Source: Pedobacter sp. | Lineage (GTDB): Bacteria; Bacteroidota; Bacteroidia; Sphingobacteriales; Sphingobacteriaceae | Length of the DNA stretch: 64,000 nucleotides | Assembly: GCA_008015505.1 (NCBI GenBank) | Contig: SSFR01000017.1 | Span: forward strand, 1-64,000 | Direction: 5' to 3' | Shown: piece after piece, positions 1 to 11,058 of the stretch | How positions within the stretch are numbered: position 1 is the first letter of the stretch | How the letters are laid out: every line of letters begins with the position of its first letter | Translations under genes and position numbers: made by a program | Notes under the pieces: model-generated | What the model was told of the DNA's origin: nothing | What the model saw: only the letters and a program-made list of their open reading frames with translations | Database searches by the model: none

Positions 1-1
1 C

Positions 2-874
2 CAACAGGTCTTGGATAGCTTGAATACCTGGTGCTCTGCAAAACTTCCAGGATATCGCTCTATGTGGTCTTATAGGTATCAACTAGATAGTACCCTGTGT
101 TTCAATACTGAAAAGGATAGGATGGTCACAGCAATCTTGGTTCAATGCACTGAAACTGACTGTGAATCCGATGATGTTCAGTACTTCTACGGCGCCAAAA
201 TTAAAAACCAGTGGTATTTCTTTAGGGGGGGTGGAACGATGGTAGTTATCCGCGAACATTATCAAAAAGATATACACACCCCTGTAAGCTTTGAGAAACT
301 ACACGAGTTAGCTATGAATAATATGCTTCGAGGCTATGTCAAGAAAAGTAAAGAAGGCAAATGGGAAATTAATGATGCATTTTTTACATCACTTATGGAA
401 AATGTAGGTTGGGGGGATTTTGATAATCAATCACATGAGGATACTGTGGCCTACGGGAAACGTTTCACCAACAAGAAGGAATATTTTGAAAGTATTTACT
501 TCGATGTAGCGAAGAGTTACTGGGTTAAGCCAAAAAAGAAGGTGATACCGAGTGATAGACATTGTCCACAGCATGGGCTAGGCATGGTAGATATTTTAAA
601 GGGCAAAATACCGCTGGGTCGGTTTTATGTTATTGCTCCGGAGAATGCCTGCAGTGGGGAAATTGACCTAGATGCTTTCGAGGAAGTATGGCAGTACGGG
701 AGTAACCTAGGCGAACCGAATGCGGATCCGATTGATCAACAGGATGGGGTGGCGCCGCAGTGTGCTGTGAAGGGGTTGGGAAATATTGCGAGTGATTATA
801 AGGATAAGCGAGGCCGCGCCTTTATTCCAGATGGAGAGCCGAAGGTTTTTTTGCAAATACCGGAGGAAGTGTAA
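2..874 (+). CDS. hypothetical protein, 5'-partial (frame open to left edge)
   Basis: ORF track 11..874 starts at TTG; frame remains open upstream (CAA CAG GTC TTG), so the true start is probably outside the window. No recognised domain. Confidence 0.6.
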   Translation, partial: QQVLDSLNTWCSAKLPGYRSMWSYRYQLDSTLCFNTEKDRMVTAILVQCTETDCESDDVQYFYGAKIKNQWYFFRGGGTMVVIREHYQKDIHTPVSFEKLHELAMNNMLRGYVKKSKEGKWEINDAFFTSLMENVGWGDFDNQSHEDTVAYGKRFTNKKEYFESIYFDVAKSYWVKPKKKVIPSDRHCPQHGLGMVDILKGKIPLGRFYVIAPENACSGEIDLDAFEEVWQYGSNLGEPNADPIDQQDGVAPQCAVKGLGNIASDYKDKRGRAFIPDGEPKVFLQIPEEV

Positions 875-1204
875 TGGCTGTTCTTCGAGAAAATTATCAA
901 TCGGATATACATCTTCCATTGAGTTTTCAAAAACTGTATGAACTGGCTATGGATAATATGTTTCAGGGCTATGTAAAAAAACAAAGAAGGAACCTGGCAA
1001 ATCAACGATGCATTCTTTACATCACTGATGGAAAATGTAGGTTGGGGGGATTTTAATAAGCAATCGCACCGGGATACGGTGGCTTATGGAAAACGATTTA
1101 CCAACCGGAAGGAATACTTTGAAAGTATTTATATGGGTATAGTAAAGAGTTTTTGGCTCAAATCCGAAAAGAAAACAAACCAATCTAAAGCCCCCAAAGA
1201 ATAA
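874..1204 (+). pseudogene. frameshifted tandem partial duplicate of the upstream hypothetical gene
   Basis: NYQSDIHLPLSFQKLYELAMDNMFQGYVKK aligns with HYQKDIHTPVSFEKLHELAMNNMLRGYVKK of the upstream ORF; frame is lost in gtaaaaaaacaaagaagg (18 nt) versus gtcaagaaaagtaaagaagg (20 nt), after which another frame continues the homology to a stop at 1202-1204. Confidence 0.75.
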
Positions 1205-1210
1205 AAAGAG

Positions 1211-2953
1211 ATGAAGAACAACCTGTTTATTGGACTACTCTGCTGTACTACAACTACTTTTTCACAAACCATGAGTCCAGCTAATGTTTATCGAGCTAAA
1301 GTAAATGATGTGGTGATCAACGAAATAGGGGCAGATCCGAAGCCGCCAGTAGCTTTACCACAAGTCAAATTTATCGAGCTTAGAAACAATACCGATCAAG
1401 ATATTTCTTTAAAAGGCTGGGCTTTAAGTGATGAAAGGAAGAGTTGTGTATTTAAGAATAAGAATGATCACATACAAGCAGGTGGATATTTGATTATTTG
1501 TGACAACAAGAATGTTGAGGAATGGAAAAAGTTTGGGCGAGCAATTGGTTTACCGTCTTCTTTGTGGCCAAGTCCCAATGGTACGGAAGACAAACTAACA
1601 CTTAAAGATGAAAATGGGGTAATTATCAGCCAAGTAGACTACGAGGATACCTGGTATAAAGATCAACATAAGAAAAAGGGCGGATGGACCTTGGAACGTA
1701 TTTATCCTGAAGCAGTATGTTATGGCATGCAAAACTGGGCAGCTAGTCTGGATGCTTCTGGCGGTACTCCGGGCAGGGAAAACTCGTACGCTCGTATTGC
1801 TATGGAGCCTCTGAAAATTACAGAGGTAACTGTAGCCAATAAAAATCAGTTATTGGTCTCCTTTAATAAGGATTTTGATTTATCTGCAGTTTGGGAGAAG
1901 ACGACTTACCGGCTGAATCATGGTATTGGCCATCCTGAAATGGTTAAGCCGCTTAGTCCCTATTCCAATCAGATCGAGCTCTATTTCAAAAAGCCAATTC
2001 CACATGGTCAGATCTATCAGATTGAAGTTCCTCAGTTCAGAGATTGTTTGGGCAATCCATTAACCAAGGGCAGTAATACTAAAGTATTTACGTTTACTAA
2101 GCCAATCGATCTAGGTGATATCCTCATTAGTGAAATACTTTTCGATCCACGTGCAGGAGGTGTTGAGTTTGTGGAGATTTATAATCATTCATCCACTGCA
2201 TTGGATTTAAAGGAACTGTCTTTGGCCACAGTCGGTAAGGATACATTGAATAAACTATATCCGATCACCAACGAGTCGATCCTTTTACACGCAGGAAAAT
2301 ATATGGTTTTAAGTGTCGACCCGAATAAGATCAAGCAGCAGTATCATGTGGAGAACCCAGATGCTTTCTTGAAAATGAAGTCTTTTCCTAAGCTTAACAA
2401 TAAGATGGGTTCAGTTGTTTTAATCAGTAATACCAAGCGTATCGATCAAATGTCTTATTCGGAAGACATGCATATGAAGCTCATTAAAGAGGGGAAAGGG
2501 GTTTCTCTGGAGCGATCTAGTTTTAGCAAGGGGGCACAAGAGCCAGGTAATTTCAGATCGGCATCCTCACTGGCTGGCTTTGCTACTCCAGGTTATCAAA
2601 ATTCCCAATATCTTGAGCAGCAGGTTGCGATAGAAGAAAAATTTTGGCTAACGTCTAAAACTTTTTCACCTAATGATGATGATTTTGAAGATAAGCTGCT
2701 AATTAACTACCACTTCTCCGAAGCTCCAGGAAGAGCAACGATACGTATTTTTAATGAGCGGGGGAGTCTAGTCAAAGAACTGATCAATAATCAAACCCTA
2801 TCTGTTAAAGGTGTTTTGGTTTGGGATGGACTCGATGAACGAAATCAAAAAGCTCCAGTAGGAATTTATAGGATGTATACCGAGCTCGTAGATCTACAAG
2901 AAAATGTCAATATTTATCGCCATTATTTTGTTTTGGCAGCAAATTTAGATTAA
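1211..2953 (+). CDS. lamin-tail-domain (LTD) secreted protein with C-terminal FlgD-like/T9SS-like region
   Basis: 580 aa; signal peptide; two LTD-like segments (VINEIGADPKPP..KFIELRNNTDQDISLKGWALSD and ILISEILFDPRAGGVEFVEIYNHSSTALDL); C-term WDGLDERNQKAPVGIYRMYTEL. Confidence 0.8.
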   Translation: MKNNLFIGLLCCTTTTFSQTMSPANVYRAKVNDVVINEIGADPKPPVALPQVKFIELRNNTDQDISLKGWALSDERKSCVFKNKNDHIQAGGYLIICDNKNVEEWKKFGRAIGLPSSLWPSPNGTEDKLTLKDENGVIISQVDYEDTWYKDQHKKKGGWTLERIYPEAVCYGMQNWAASLDASGGTPGRENSYARIAMEPLKITEVTVANKNQLLVSFNKDFDLSAVWEKTTYRLNHGIGHPEMVKPLSPYSNQIELYFKKPIPHGQIYQIEVPQFRDCLGNPLTKGSNTKVFTFTKPIDLGDILISEILFDPRAGGVEFVEIYNHSSTALDLKELSLATVGKDTLNKLYPITNESILLHAGKYMVLSVDPNKIKQQYHVENPDAFLKMKSFPKLNNKMGSVVLISNTKRIDQMSYSEDMHMKLIKEGKGVSLERSSFSKGAQEPGNFRSASSLAGFATPGYQNSQYLEQQVAIEEKFWLTSKTFSPNDDDFEDKLLINYHFSEAPGRATIRIFNERGSLVKELINNQTLSVKGVLVWDGLDERNQKAPVGIYRMYTELVDLQENVNIYRHYFVLAANLD

Positions 2954-3927
2954 GCAATCCAACTAAATTTATACTCGAGGGTAGGGACCTTTATCCGCTC
3001 AGCTACGCGCATGAGTCGACTGGGGAGATTTACAATATAGTCACGTGCTTTTTCTCCAGCCTCGTTGAGGCTAGTCGTACTTTCAATTTGCCAATCGGTG
3101 ATGAGCTCTTTTAGGATGTCGACATAATCAGTAGCCGTATATACGCCCAGTCGCTGTGCAGCATCCGTAAAGTGTCCAAAGGTTTGACCAATTTTCAAAC
3201 CAATTTCACGTAGAAAATGAGCTGGCATCACAATTTTATGACGCATCATATACTCAAAGGCTAGCATGGCTTCGCTTGGATCAACTTCAAAAACTTTGGA
3301 GATAAAATCTTTATATGCTTTGGCATGGCGCGCCTCATCGGAAGCGATTACTCCACACATTTTTGAAAGTAAGCCATCACCAGACTTTTTGGCTAAAGAA
3401 GCCACGCGACGATGCGAAATATTCGTTGCTAGTTCTTGAAAACTGGTATAGATAAAGTTTTTATAGGGATCATGGCCCGTTCCGATATCAAAGCCATCGG
3501 CAATGAGATACTGGGTAGAGATTTCCATTTGACGCATATCGACACGTCCGGATAGATATAAGTATTTATTCAGGAGATCACCGTGACGGTTTTCTTCAGC
3601 TGTCCAATGACGGATCCATTTCATCCAACCCCCTTCTTCATCTTTAGATACCCCCTCAACCATCGATAGCCAGGATTCATAAGTAGGGAGAGCCTCCTCA
3701 GTAATGGTGTCACCAATTAAAACAGCAACCAAATCATAGGAAAGATCTTTAGCATTTTCTCTTAGGTCTTTGATCTGGTCATGGAATTTTTCATCACAGG
3801 AGTCGGGCAAGAAATCGGAAGGTTGCCAGATGGTATGAACTGGTTTCAGATAATCCTGCATTTTTTTCAGCATATACTTTTCGATATGCTGCAGTACCTC
3901 GCGTCTTGAGCCCAAACTAAAATTCAT
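2950..3927 (-). CDS. acyl-ACP desaturase (ferritin-like di-iron, FA_desaturase_2)
   Basis: 325 aa; EENRHGDLLNKYL and DEARHAKAY di-iron EExxH/DExRH motifs. Confidence 0.9.
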   Translation of the reverse strand: MNFSLGSRREVLQHIEKYMLKKMQDYLKPVHTIWQPSDFLPDSCDEKFHDQIKDLRENAKDLSYDLVAVLIGDTITEEALPTYESWLSMVEGVSKDEEGGWMKWIRHWTAEENRHGDLLNKYLYLSGRVDMRQMEISTQYLIADGFDIGTGHDPYKNFIYTSFQELATNISHRRVASLAKKSGDGLLSKMCGVIASDEARHAKAYKDFISKVFEVDPSEAMLAFEYMMRHKIVMPAHFLREIGLKIGQTFGHFTDAAQRLGVYTATDYVDILKELITDWQIESTTSLNEAGEKARDYIVNLPSRLMRVAERIKVPTLEYKFSWIA

Positions 3928-3946
3928 AATCCCATATTTAGTGCGT

Positions 3947-3954
3947 CAAAGGTA
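3947..3954 (-). promoter_or_regulatory. Bacteroidetes -7-like element TACCTTTG upstream of acyl-ACP desaturase
   Basis: CAAAGGTA on + strand, 20 nt upstream of the start codon; matches TAnnTTTG. Confidence 0.45.
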
Positions 3955-4051
3955 CGTAAATACCCCTGATATCGTGTGTTTCATTAGAAAAACATGAATG
4001 TGTTTTAATCTTTTAGTGAACAAACCGCTGGTGAATGTGTATTTTCGTTTT

Positions 4052-4582
4052 ATGATTTCGAATAAAAAACTTGTAAAAGACTCATTAGTAGTAATGAATG
4101 AGTTTGTTCTCCCTAATGATACCAATACGCTAAATAATTTAATGGGGGGACGATTGTTGCATTGGATGGATATTGCTGCAGCTATTGCGGCGCAAAAACA
4201 TTGTAACCGCATTGTGGTAACGGCTTCGGTGGATAATGTGTCTTTTAAAAGAGCGATTAAGCTCGGGGATGTTGTGACGATAGAGGCTAAAGTAACGCGT
4301 GCGTTTAATAGTTCAATGGAGGTGCGTTTGGATGTTTGGGCAGAACATATTCCGTCTAATACGCGTGTTAAGTCGAATGAAGCTTATTATACTTTTGTTG
4401 CGCTTGACCAAAATGGCCATGCAATTCCAATTCCTGAAGTAGTTCCTGAAACAGGGGAGGAAGTCAAACTATTTGAAGGAGCCTTGCGCCGGAGGCAATT
4501 ACGCCTTGTTCTAGCAGGGAAGATGGATGCAGGTGATGCTACGGAACTAAAGGCTTTATTCTTAAAAGGTGCGGAAGAATAG
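4052..4582 (+). CDS. acyl-CoA thioesterase (hotdog fold, YciA-like)
   Basis: NTLNNLMGGRLLHWMDIAAAIAAQKHCNRIVVTASVDNVSF; start chosen at ATG 4052 rather than the longer track ORF at 3998. Confidence 0.85.
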   Translation: MISNKKLVKDSLVVMNEFVLPNDTNTLNNLMGGRLLHWMDIAAAIAAQKHCNRIVVTASVDNVSFKRAIKLGDVVTIEAKVTRAFNSSMEVRLDVWAEHIPSNTRVKSNEAYYTFVALDQNGHAIPIPEVVPETGEEVKLFEGALRRRQLRLVLAGKMDAGDATELKALFLKGAEE

Positions 4583-4844
4583 TGTGTTGAAGTGAAGTAC
4601 AATTGTACAATTTGTGAGATACACCTTGTATTTTGAAAAGGGTTGTGTTTCTAAATGTATGACAGCTTTAATTTCAGTACACTACCTCATTCCGTATAAC
4701 CTTTGGCTTAATGGGCCTCATATACTGGTTCTTGAGACAGCCAAGTGTACAGCTCTATGGAGGGCATATCTGCTCTAAGGGGGAGAGCTTTTGGGCATTT
4801 AAGGAAGAAAAGCAGTCAAAAAAGACATCATACATTTTGATACA

Positions 4845-5033
4845 CTACCGTATTTTTTTAAATCTTTCAACGAGAGTAACCACGGTGAATCCGATGGCTA
4901 ATGCCACAAAGCAGCCTGAAAACATGAATGCAGGGACACCTCCAAAATGTATACCACCACCATTATAGGATTTTATTTCTTCATAGGGCATATCATGCAC
5001 GTACAATAAGTCTAGTTTTTCCGGTTTTCCCAT
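4845..5033 (-). CDS. double-glycine-leader small peptide with hydrophobic segment (bacteriocin/natural-product precursor-like)
   Basis: MGKPEKLDLLYVHDMPYEEIKSYNGGGIHFGGVPAFMFSGCFVALAIGFTVVTLVERFKKIR; leader ending in NGGG followed by a likely TM helix. Confidence 0.55.
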   Translation of the reverse strand: MGKPEKLDLLYVHDMPYEEIKSYNGGGIHFGGVPAFMFSGCFVALAIGFTVVTLVERFKKIR

Positions 5034-5112
5034 TTTTTACTTGTTTGATGGTAAGTTGGTCTAAAGTTTTAATATTCTAAGCAGAGAATCCAGCTAGATG
5101 TTAAGCTTTGTG

Positions 5113-5382
5113 TCATGATAGGAATAACGACTTTTTTTGTTTTTTATTTGATCGGTTATTTAACCACTGCAATTTGGTTGGTGCGTCTAAGATTTGATAG
5201 TAAATCATCCTTTTCTTTTTGTTAGTCTTTCAAAAAGACAAAGTATAGGAAATTCAAAAAATAAGCATCCAAGGCCGAGGATTATTCCGATATCGCCACC
5301 AGCGTAGGCTTTCATTTCCTTAGAAGACATCTTATGTACCCACGATAAGTTTAATTTTCTAGTCTTTCCATTTTTCCCATTT
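5113..5382 (-). pseudogene. frameshifted paralog of the GG-leader peptide at 4845..5033
   Basis: Minus strand ATGGGAAAAATGGAAAGACTAGAAAATTAA stops early; another frame continues LNLSWVHKMSSKEMKAYAGGDIGIILGLGCLFFEFPILCLFERLTKRKRM, parallel to LDLLYVHDMPYEEIKSYNGGG...LVERFKKIR. The frame offset is about 1 nt. Confidence 0.5.
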
Positions 5383-5464
5383 TTTGAATTATTGAGGACG
5401 TTTAAAGCTTTAATGTTTTAAAAAGAGAACTTAGTTAGATGCCTCGTTTTGTAGTGGGATCACT

Positions 5465-8400
5465 TTACATATTCCTTCGATACTGTCCGCCCACCTCATA
5501 CAAAGCATGAGAGATCTGCCCCAAAGAACATGTTTTACAAACCTCCATCAGTGTGTCAAAGATATTCTTCCCCGTCAGGGCGGTTTGCTGAAGCGCTTTG
5601 AGTTGTTGGTTGGCGGATGCTTCGTTACGCTTTTGGAAAGCTTCTACTGCACTGATCTGATATTTTTTTTCCTCTTCGGTAGCGCGAATCACTTCCGATG
5701 GGATGATAGTAGGAGAGCCTGTCTTGTTTAAAAAGGTATTAACCCCAATGATGGGATATTCACCTGTATGTTTAAGGGTCTCATAGTACAGCGATTCTTC
5801 TTGAATTTTGCTGCGTTGGTACATGGTTTCCATGGCCCCCAATACGCCTCCGCGATCATTCAAGCGTTTGAACTCTTCCATTACAGCTTGCTCTACTAGA
5901 TCGGTTAACTCTTCTATGATGAATGATCCTTGCAATGGATTTTGATTTTTGGCTAGTCCTAGTTCTTTGTTGATGATGAGCTGGATAGCCATCGCTCTAC
6001 GAACGGATTCCTCAGTCGGGGTGGTGATAGCTTCATTATAGGCATTGGTATGCAACGAATTGCAATTGTCATAAAGGGCATAAAGTGCTTGCAGGGTAGT
6101 GCGGATATCGTTGAAGTCGATTTCCTGTGCATGCAGTGATCGGCCTGATGTTTGAATATGATATTTTAATTTTTGTGAGCGTTCGTTTCCCTTGTACTTA
6201 TATTTGATGGCTTTAGCCCAGATGCGGCGGGCCACCCGACCAATCACGGCATATTCTGGATCAATCCCGTTAGAGAAAAAGAAAGATAGATTAGGTGCAA
6301 AGTCATCAATGTGCATTCCACGGCTCAGGTAGTATTCTACAAACGTGAAGCCATTGCTTAGTGTAAATGCAAGTTGTGAAATGGGGTTAGCACCTGCCTC
6401 GGCAATGTGATAGCCCGATATTGAAACAGAATAAAAATTGCGTATTTGATTAGTAATAAAATAGTCCTGAATATCACCCATCATTCGTAAAGCAAATTCA
6501 GTAGAAAAGATGCAAGTATTTTGAGCTTGATCTTCTTTTAGGATATCGGCCTGTACTGTTCCTCGAACTTGCGAAATGGCCTTTGCTTTAATTTTTTGAT
6601 AGACTTCTAGGGGTAAAACTTGATCACCAGTAACACCAAGAAGCATTAATCCCAATCCGTTATTGCCCTCTGGTAATACACCTTGATACTGAGGCCTTTT
6701 TAACCTCTTTTCTGAATATATATGGTCAACTTTGGCTTGTACTTCTTTTTCTAATCCTTGTTCGAGGATGTATTTTTCGCATTGTTGATCGATGGCGGCG
6801 TTCATAAAAAAGCCAAGTAGCATGGGTGCAGGTCCATTGATGGTCATCGAAACGGAGGTGTTTGGATGGCATAAATCAAAGCCAGAGTAAAGTTTTTTGG
6901 CATCGTCTAGTGTAGCAATACTTACACCCGAGTTACCAATCTTACCGTAAATATCAGGCCGAAGGTGTGGATCCTCGCCATAGAGGGTCACTGAGTCGAA
7001 GGCTGTGGATAGGCGATAGGCTGGCTGACCAAGTGACACATAATGGAAGCGTTTGTTAGTCCGTTCAGGGCCGCCTTCGCCGGCAAACATTCGAGTGGGA
7101 TCCTCGGTATCTCGTTTTAAGGGAAATACACCAGCAGCATAAGGAAATTCGCCAGGCACGTTTTCTGTGAGCAACCAACGTAAAATATCACCCCAGGATT
7201 GATATTTAGGCAAAGCGATTCTTGGAATCCTAAGTTTAGCTAATGACTCGATGTAGAGCGGCTGATGGATTTCTTTATTGCGCACTTGATACACCAAATT
7301 GTCAGCTGTGTAACGCTTCACTGTTTGGGGCCATTCATCAAGGAATTGTTTACAGTTTTTATCCAGGTGATGGACTAGTTTTTTGTGGATTTTTTCGAGG
7401 TCCTTAGCCACTTCAGGTTGCTTGTTTTCAATTGCTAGATCGATTGCCGCCTGAATTTGCCAAAGCTGCGTGGCTATTTTGCTTTGCTCATTCACCCAAG
7501 TGGCATAATCCTGATTAGCTTCTGCGATCTCCGCCAAATAACGTGAGCGATCTGGCGGCACGATATATACTTTTTCGGATATTGAGCCAGTTAGTTCCAT
7601 CTTGGCTTGAAAGCGTACTCCCGTTTTTTCTTGAATAGCTTGCATCAGGGAAATAAACAGCTGATTCATTCCTGAATCATTGAACTGGGAAGCTATCGTC
7701 CCAAAAACGGGAATTTTTTTGTCCGTTATCTCATGTAAGTTGTGGTTCCGTTTCCATTGTTTTTTAACATCTCTGAGCGCATCTTGGGCTCCTCGTTTGT
7801 CAAATTTGTTGATAGCTACAAGGTCAGCAAAGTCGAGCATATCGATCTTTTCCAGCTGTGTAGCTGCACCAAATTCAGGAGTCATCACATAAAGGGATAC
7901 ATCACTATAGGCTGTAATTTCAGTATCTGATTGTCCAATGCCCGAGGTTTCCACAATGATCAGATCGTAGCCGGCAGCCTTGCAAATATCTATCGACTCC
8001 TGCACATAGGGTGATACTGCTAGGTTAGCTTGCCTGGTGGCTAGCGAACGCATGTAAACACGCGGATTGTTAATGGCATTCATGCGTATCCGATCTCCGA
8101 GTAATGCTCCTCCTGTTTTTCGTTTAGAAGGATCGATAGAAATGATAGCCAAGCTTTGATCGGTTTCTGTCAAGAAGCGTCTTACGAGTTCATCGATCAA
8201 GGATGATTTTCCGGCTCCACCTGTTCCGGTAATACCCAATATGGGCGTCTTTTTATTTTGGGCGATGGTATGAATTTGTGCCAGGATATCTTTGAATTCA
8301 TTGGGGCGATTTTCCGCTAGCGTAATGGCAGAAGCAATAGCCTGAATATTCTTGTTTGTAATATCCTTTACTGTAAGAGCAAATTGGGTAACCGTTGGGA

Positions 8401-8896
8401 AATCGCATTGTTGGAGCATATCATCAATCATTCCTTGTAAGCCCATCCGACGACCATCGTCTGGAGAGTAGATATGGGTAATGCCATACGTTTTTAATTC
8501 CTCAATTTCTTGGGGCAGTATGACGCCGCCACCGCCGCCGAAAATTTTGATATGATTAGCTCCTCGCTCTCTGAGAAGGTCGTACATGTATTTAAAATAT
8601 TCTAGATGCCCGCCTTGATAGGAGGTCAGTGCGATGCCTTGTACATCTTCTTGGATGGCACAGTTAACCACTTCATCGACTGATCGATTATGTCCCAAGT
8701 GAATCACTTCTGCGCCGCTTGCCTGTAAAATGCGGCGCATGATATTGATCGAGGCATCATGCCCGTCGAATAATGAAGCTGCGGTAACTAGGCGTATTTT
8801 ATATTTTGATTTGTACATGATTTTTTCGATGGATTGAGCCCCGGAATCGATGTCAATGGGATGATTTTGTATTTCCATTGGTATTAATACGTTCAT
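5465..8896 (-). CDS. icmF: fused isobutyryl-CoA mutase (IcmF-type: B12-binding domain + G-protein chaperone + mutase)
   Basis: 1143 aa; N-term B12 motif [16 protein letters not shown]-loop [17 protein letters not shown], mutase domain. Positions equivalent to MCM Tyr89/Arg207 are Phe (RMFAGEG) and Gln ([12 protein letters not shown]), as expected for IcmF. Confidence 0.88.
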   Translation of the reverse strand: MNVLIPMEIQNHPIDIDSGAQSIEKIMYKSKYKIRLVTAASLFDGHDASINIMRRILQASGAEVIHLGHNRSVDEVVNCAIQEDVQGIALTSYQGGHLEYFKYMYDLLRERGANHIKIFGGGGGVILPQEIEELKTYGITHIYSPDDGRRMGLQGMIDDMLQQCDFPTVTQFALTVKDITNKNIQAIASAITLAENRPNEFKDILAQIHTIAQNKKTPILGITGTGGAGKSSLIDELVRRFLTETDQSLAIISIDPSKRKTGGALLGDRIRMNAINNPRVYMRSLATRQANLAVSPYVQESIDICKAAGYDLIIVETSGIGQSDTEITAYSDVSLYVMTPEFGAATQLEKIDMLDFADLVAINKFDKRGAQDALRDVKKQWKRNHNLHEITDKKIPVFGTIASQFNDSGMNQLFISLMQAIQEKTGVRFQAKMELTGSISEKVYIVPPDRSRYLAEIAEANQDYATWVNEQSKIATQLWQIQAAIDLAIENKQPEVAKDLEKIHKKLVHHLDKNCKQFLDEWPQTVKRYTADNLVYQVRNKEIHQPLYIESLAKLRIPRIALPKYQSWGDILRWLLTENVPGEFPYAAGVFPLKRDTEDPTRMFAGEGGPERTNKRFHYVSLGQPAYRLSTAFDSVTLYGEDPHLRPDIYGKIGNSGVSIATLDDAKKLYSGFDLCHPNTSVSMTINGPAPMLLGFFMNAAIDQQCEKYILEQGLEKEVQAKVDHIYSEKRLKRPQYQGVLPEGNNGLGLMLLGVTGDQVLPLEVYQKIKAKAISQVRGTVQADILKEDQAQNTCIFSTEFALRMMGDIQDYFITNQIRNFYSVSISGYHIAEAGANPISQLAFTLSNGFTFVEYYLSRGMHIDDFAPNLSFFFSNGIDPEYAVIGRVARRIWAKAIKYKYKGNERSQKLKYHIQTSGRSLHAQEIDFNDIRTTLQALYALYDNCNSLHTNAYNEAITTPTEESVRRAMAIQLIINKELGLAKNQNPLQGSFIIEELTDLVEQAVMEEFKRLNDRGGVLGAMETMYQRSKIQEESLYYETLKHTGEYPIIGVNTFLNKTGSPTIIPSEVIRATEEEKKYQISAVEAFQKRNEASANQQLKALQQTALTGKNIFDTLMEVCKTCSLGQISHALYEVGGQYRRNM

Positions 8897-8903
8897 GATG
8901 CGA

Positions 8904-10853
8904 TTAATGGATATTCAGCTTATCATGTATCATCCGATTGTTGTATTGTTGGATGAAGGCTTTTAGGCTGTGCTCCATTTTTTGCCTGGTAGCAGGAAGT
9001 GCGTCTAAACGATTCTTTTTTAGCAAGCGATCTTGCTTTAGGTTATAAAGCCCAGTGCTTTTCTCTCCGTCGCTGAAAAGGACATAGTCGTTCATGTAGA
9101 AATTATAATTGCCGTCATTATTATTGACCACAAACTGATCCTGATTTTTTGCCATTAGATCATTCCCAAAAGCAAAATATGGCTTATCGTAATGTAGCAA
9201 GGATAGCACGGTAGGCATAATGTCTATTTGCTGTGCCAACTTGCTGACGCGTTCTTGTAGGTTACCGCCCGGGTAATACATCAAAATGGGTATGGCAAAA
9301 GCGCCTTGTATGTTTTGATACTCGGGGAAGTGAGAGACGGTGGCATGATCTGCAGTGATTACAAATAAGGTGTTTCTAAACCAAGGCAAATTCTCTGCCG
9401 TAGCAAAGAATTTGCGTAAGGCCATATCGGTATATCCCAAGCATTCTTGTACAGGTAGGGGGCCTTTGGGAAATTTGCCTTTGTATTGCTGTGGCACCTC
9501 GAAGGGGTGATGTGATGAAACAGTAAATAATGTGCTGCAAAATGGAGGTTTAAATGTGCTCAGCTTTTTGGCAAAAAACTGGAGAAAGGGTTCATCCCAT
9601 ATGCCCCATATGCCATCAAAATCGGCATTATTGTTATACTCTGTTTTCCCATAGTAATGATCGATACCGACTAGTTTGACATAGGATGAAAAGCCCATCG
9701 ACCCATTGGGTGCTCCATGGAAGAAGGAGGTGTGGTATCCCTTTGTTTTTAAGAGCCCAGGCAGGCTGCTGACTTTATTTCCAGAGTAGGCTGATAAGAC
9801 AAATGGCTCTTGGATTGACGGAATACTGGAAATCACAGCAGGTAATGCATCGATCGATTTGCGTCCATTGGCATAGGCATTGGTAAAAGCTAAACTGTTA
9901 TCCAACAAGGAATCAATAAAAGGGGTGTATCCTTTGTAGTGGCCACCGAGTAAGTCTTTATTTAGTCCACCAACACTTTCTTTGCCAAGGCTCTCAACAA
10001 TGATGGTTACCACATTAAGAGGTTTGAAGGTACTATCGGACTGTGGTGTATGGACGGGGTTATAAAGTTGTGTTAGGGTTTGTTCATCAAAATAGTGTTT
10101 CTCTACAAGTTTTTTGACGCCGATGGTTTTCATGATGGTGAATGGAGTATTGAGTACCAAGCTCATTTCATCGGGGGAGTCAACAAATTCACCGGCATTG
10201 CTTAGGGTGATGGGACGGGTACTATGTCTCCAACCACCACGCATCCCGAATATGACTAATGTGGTGATCAAAAGCATAATAATAGCGCGAATGGTGCCAT
10301 AGAGTACTAGGCTTCGAGTATATTCTTTTTTGATTTCTATTAGTTTGTACAGCTTGATTAGTGTCCAAATCATTAAAATGAAAAGGAACACTAAATACCA
10401 GTAATTGATCAGGAAGCTAAAGCCCAATTTGGTCTTGTTCTGTTCATGAGCAAATTGAGTAAAAACACTCGCCGTTGTGCGTTTAAGTGTGAACTTATAA
10501 TAGGCAAAGTCGACAAAATTGAAAAAAATGCCGATCGTATTGGTGATAATAAATAATCGCTTGCAGAAAAGTTGATATCCCCGGCGAAAACGAAAAGTGA
10601 ATGGAATGATTTGAAGTAAGATGTAAAGTGAGTTGAGATAAAAGAGTGCACAAATATCAAACTTTAGTCCCCCGATAAGTATTTGCACAAATTTGGCTGG
10701 ATTCATGTTAGGAAATAGGATTGCATTGAATGCGTAAAATCCAATCCGGCATAGTGTATATACGATTAGTAGGAGTAGTAAATGGGTGGCAAGAGCGATA
10801 TAAATATTCAGTTTAATCAGTGGTCTGCGGGCCATAAGTAGATTTTTTATCAA
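8904..10853 (-). CDS. LTA synthase/sulfatase-family membrane phosphotransferase
   Basis: 649 aa; N-terminal TM helices; [33 protein letters not shown] sulfatase-like motifs. Confidence 0.85.
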   Translation of the reverse strand: MIKNLLMARRPLIKLNIYIALATHLLLLLIVYTLCRIGFYAFNAILFPNMNPAKFVQILIGGLKFDICALFYLNSLYILLQIIPFTFRFRRGYQLFCKRLFIITNTIGIFFNFVDFAYYKFTLKRTTASVFTQFAHEQNKTKLGFSFLINYWYLVFLFILMIWTLIKLYKLIEIKKEYTRSLVLYGTIRAIIMLLITTLVIFGMRGGWRHSTRPITLSNAGEFVDSPDEMSLVLNTPFTIMKTIGVKKLVEKHYFDEQTLTQLYNPVHTPQSDSTFKPLNVVTIIVESLGKESVGGLNKDLLGGHYKGYTPFIDSLLDNSLAFTNAYANGRKSIDALPAVISSIPSIQEPFVLSAYSGNKVSSLPGLLKTKGYHTSFFHGAPNGSMGFSSYVKLVGIDHYYGKTEYNNNADFDGIWGIWDEPFLQFFAKKLSTFKPPFCSTLFTVSSHHPFEVPQQYKGKFPKGPLPVQECLGYTDMALRKFFATAENLPWFRNTLFVITADHATVSHFPEYQNIQGAFAIPILMYYPGGNLQERVSKLAQQIDIMPTVLSLLHYDKPYFAFGNDLMAKNQDQFVVNNNDGNYNFYMNDYVLFSDGEKSTGLYNLKQDRLLKKNRLDALPATRQKMEHSLKAFIQQYNNRMIHDKLNIH

Positions 10854-11058
10854 TTGGATGCAAGGTAGCTAATTTGGATTTTTCACGAAAGTGTGATGTA
10901 TGTGATAAATCTGCCTTTGATGAGACTATACACTTTTTTAGTTCGACTTTCTATTAATTTTCGTTTTTGGACAGGGTCATGGTAGTGTTTAATTTTTGTT
11001 AATAAATGATCTTTTCTTCGAAGCATTGCTGAACTTTGTCTGGCTTAGTTAGGTCTAC

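Noticed and set aside
4711-4968. 85-aa plus-strand ORF MGLIYWFLRQPSV...
   Set aside because: Overlaps the better-supported minus-strand GG-leader peptide and has no recognisable family; composition looks like noncoding sequence.
7680-7930. Plus-strand ORFs of 62-74 aa inside the icmF coding region (and similar antisense ORFs in ligA, typA, E1, GH18-GT2 genes)
   Set aside because: Fully antisense to long, well-recognised genes, with no domain similarity or RBS context; explained by open antisense frames.
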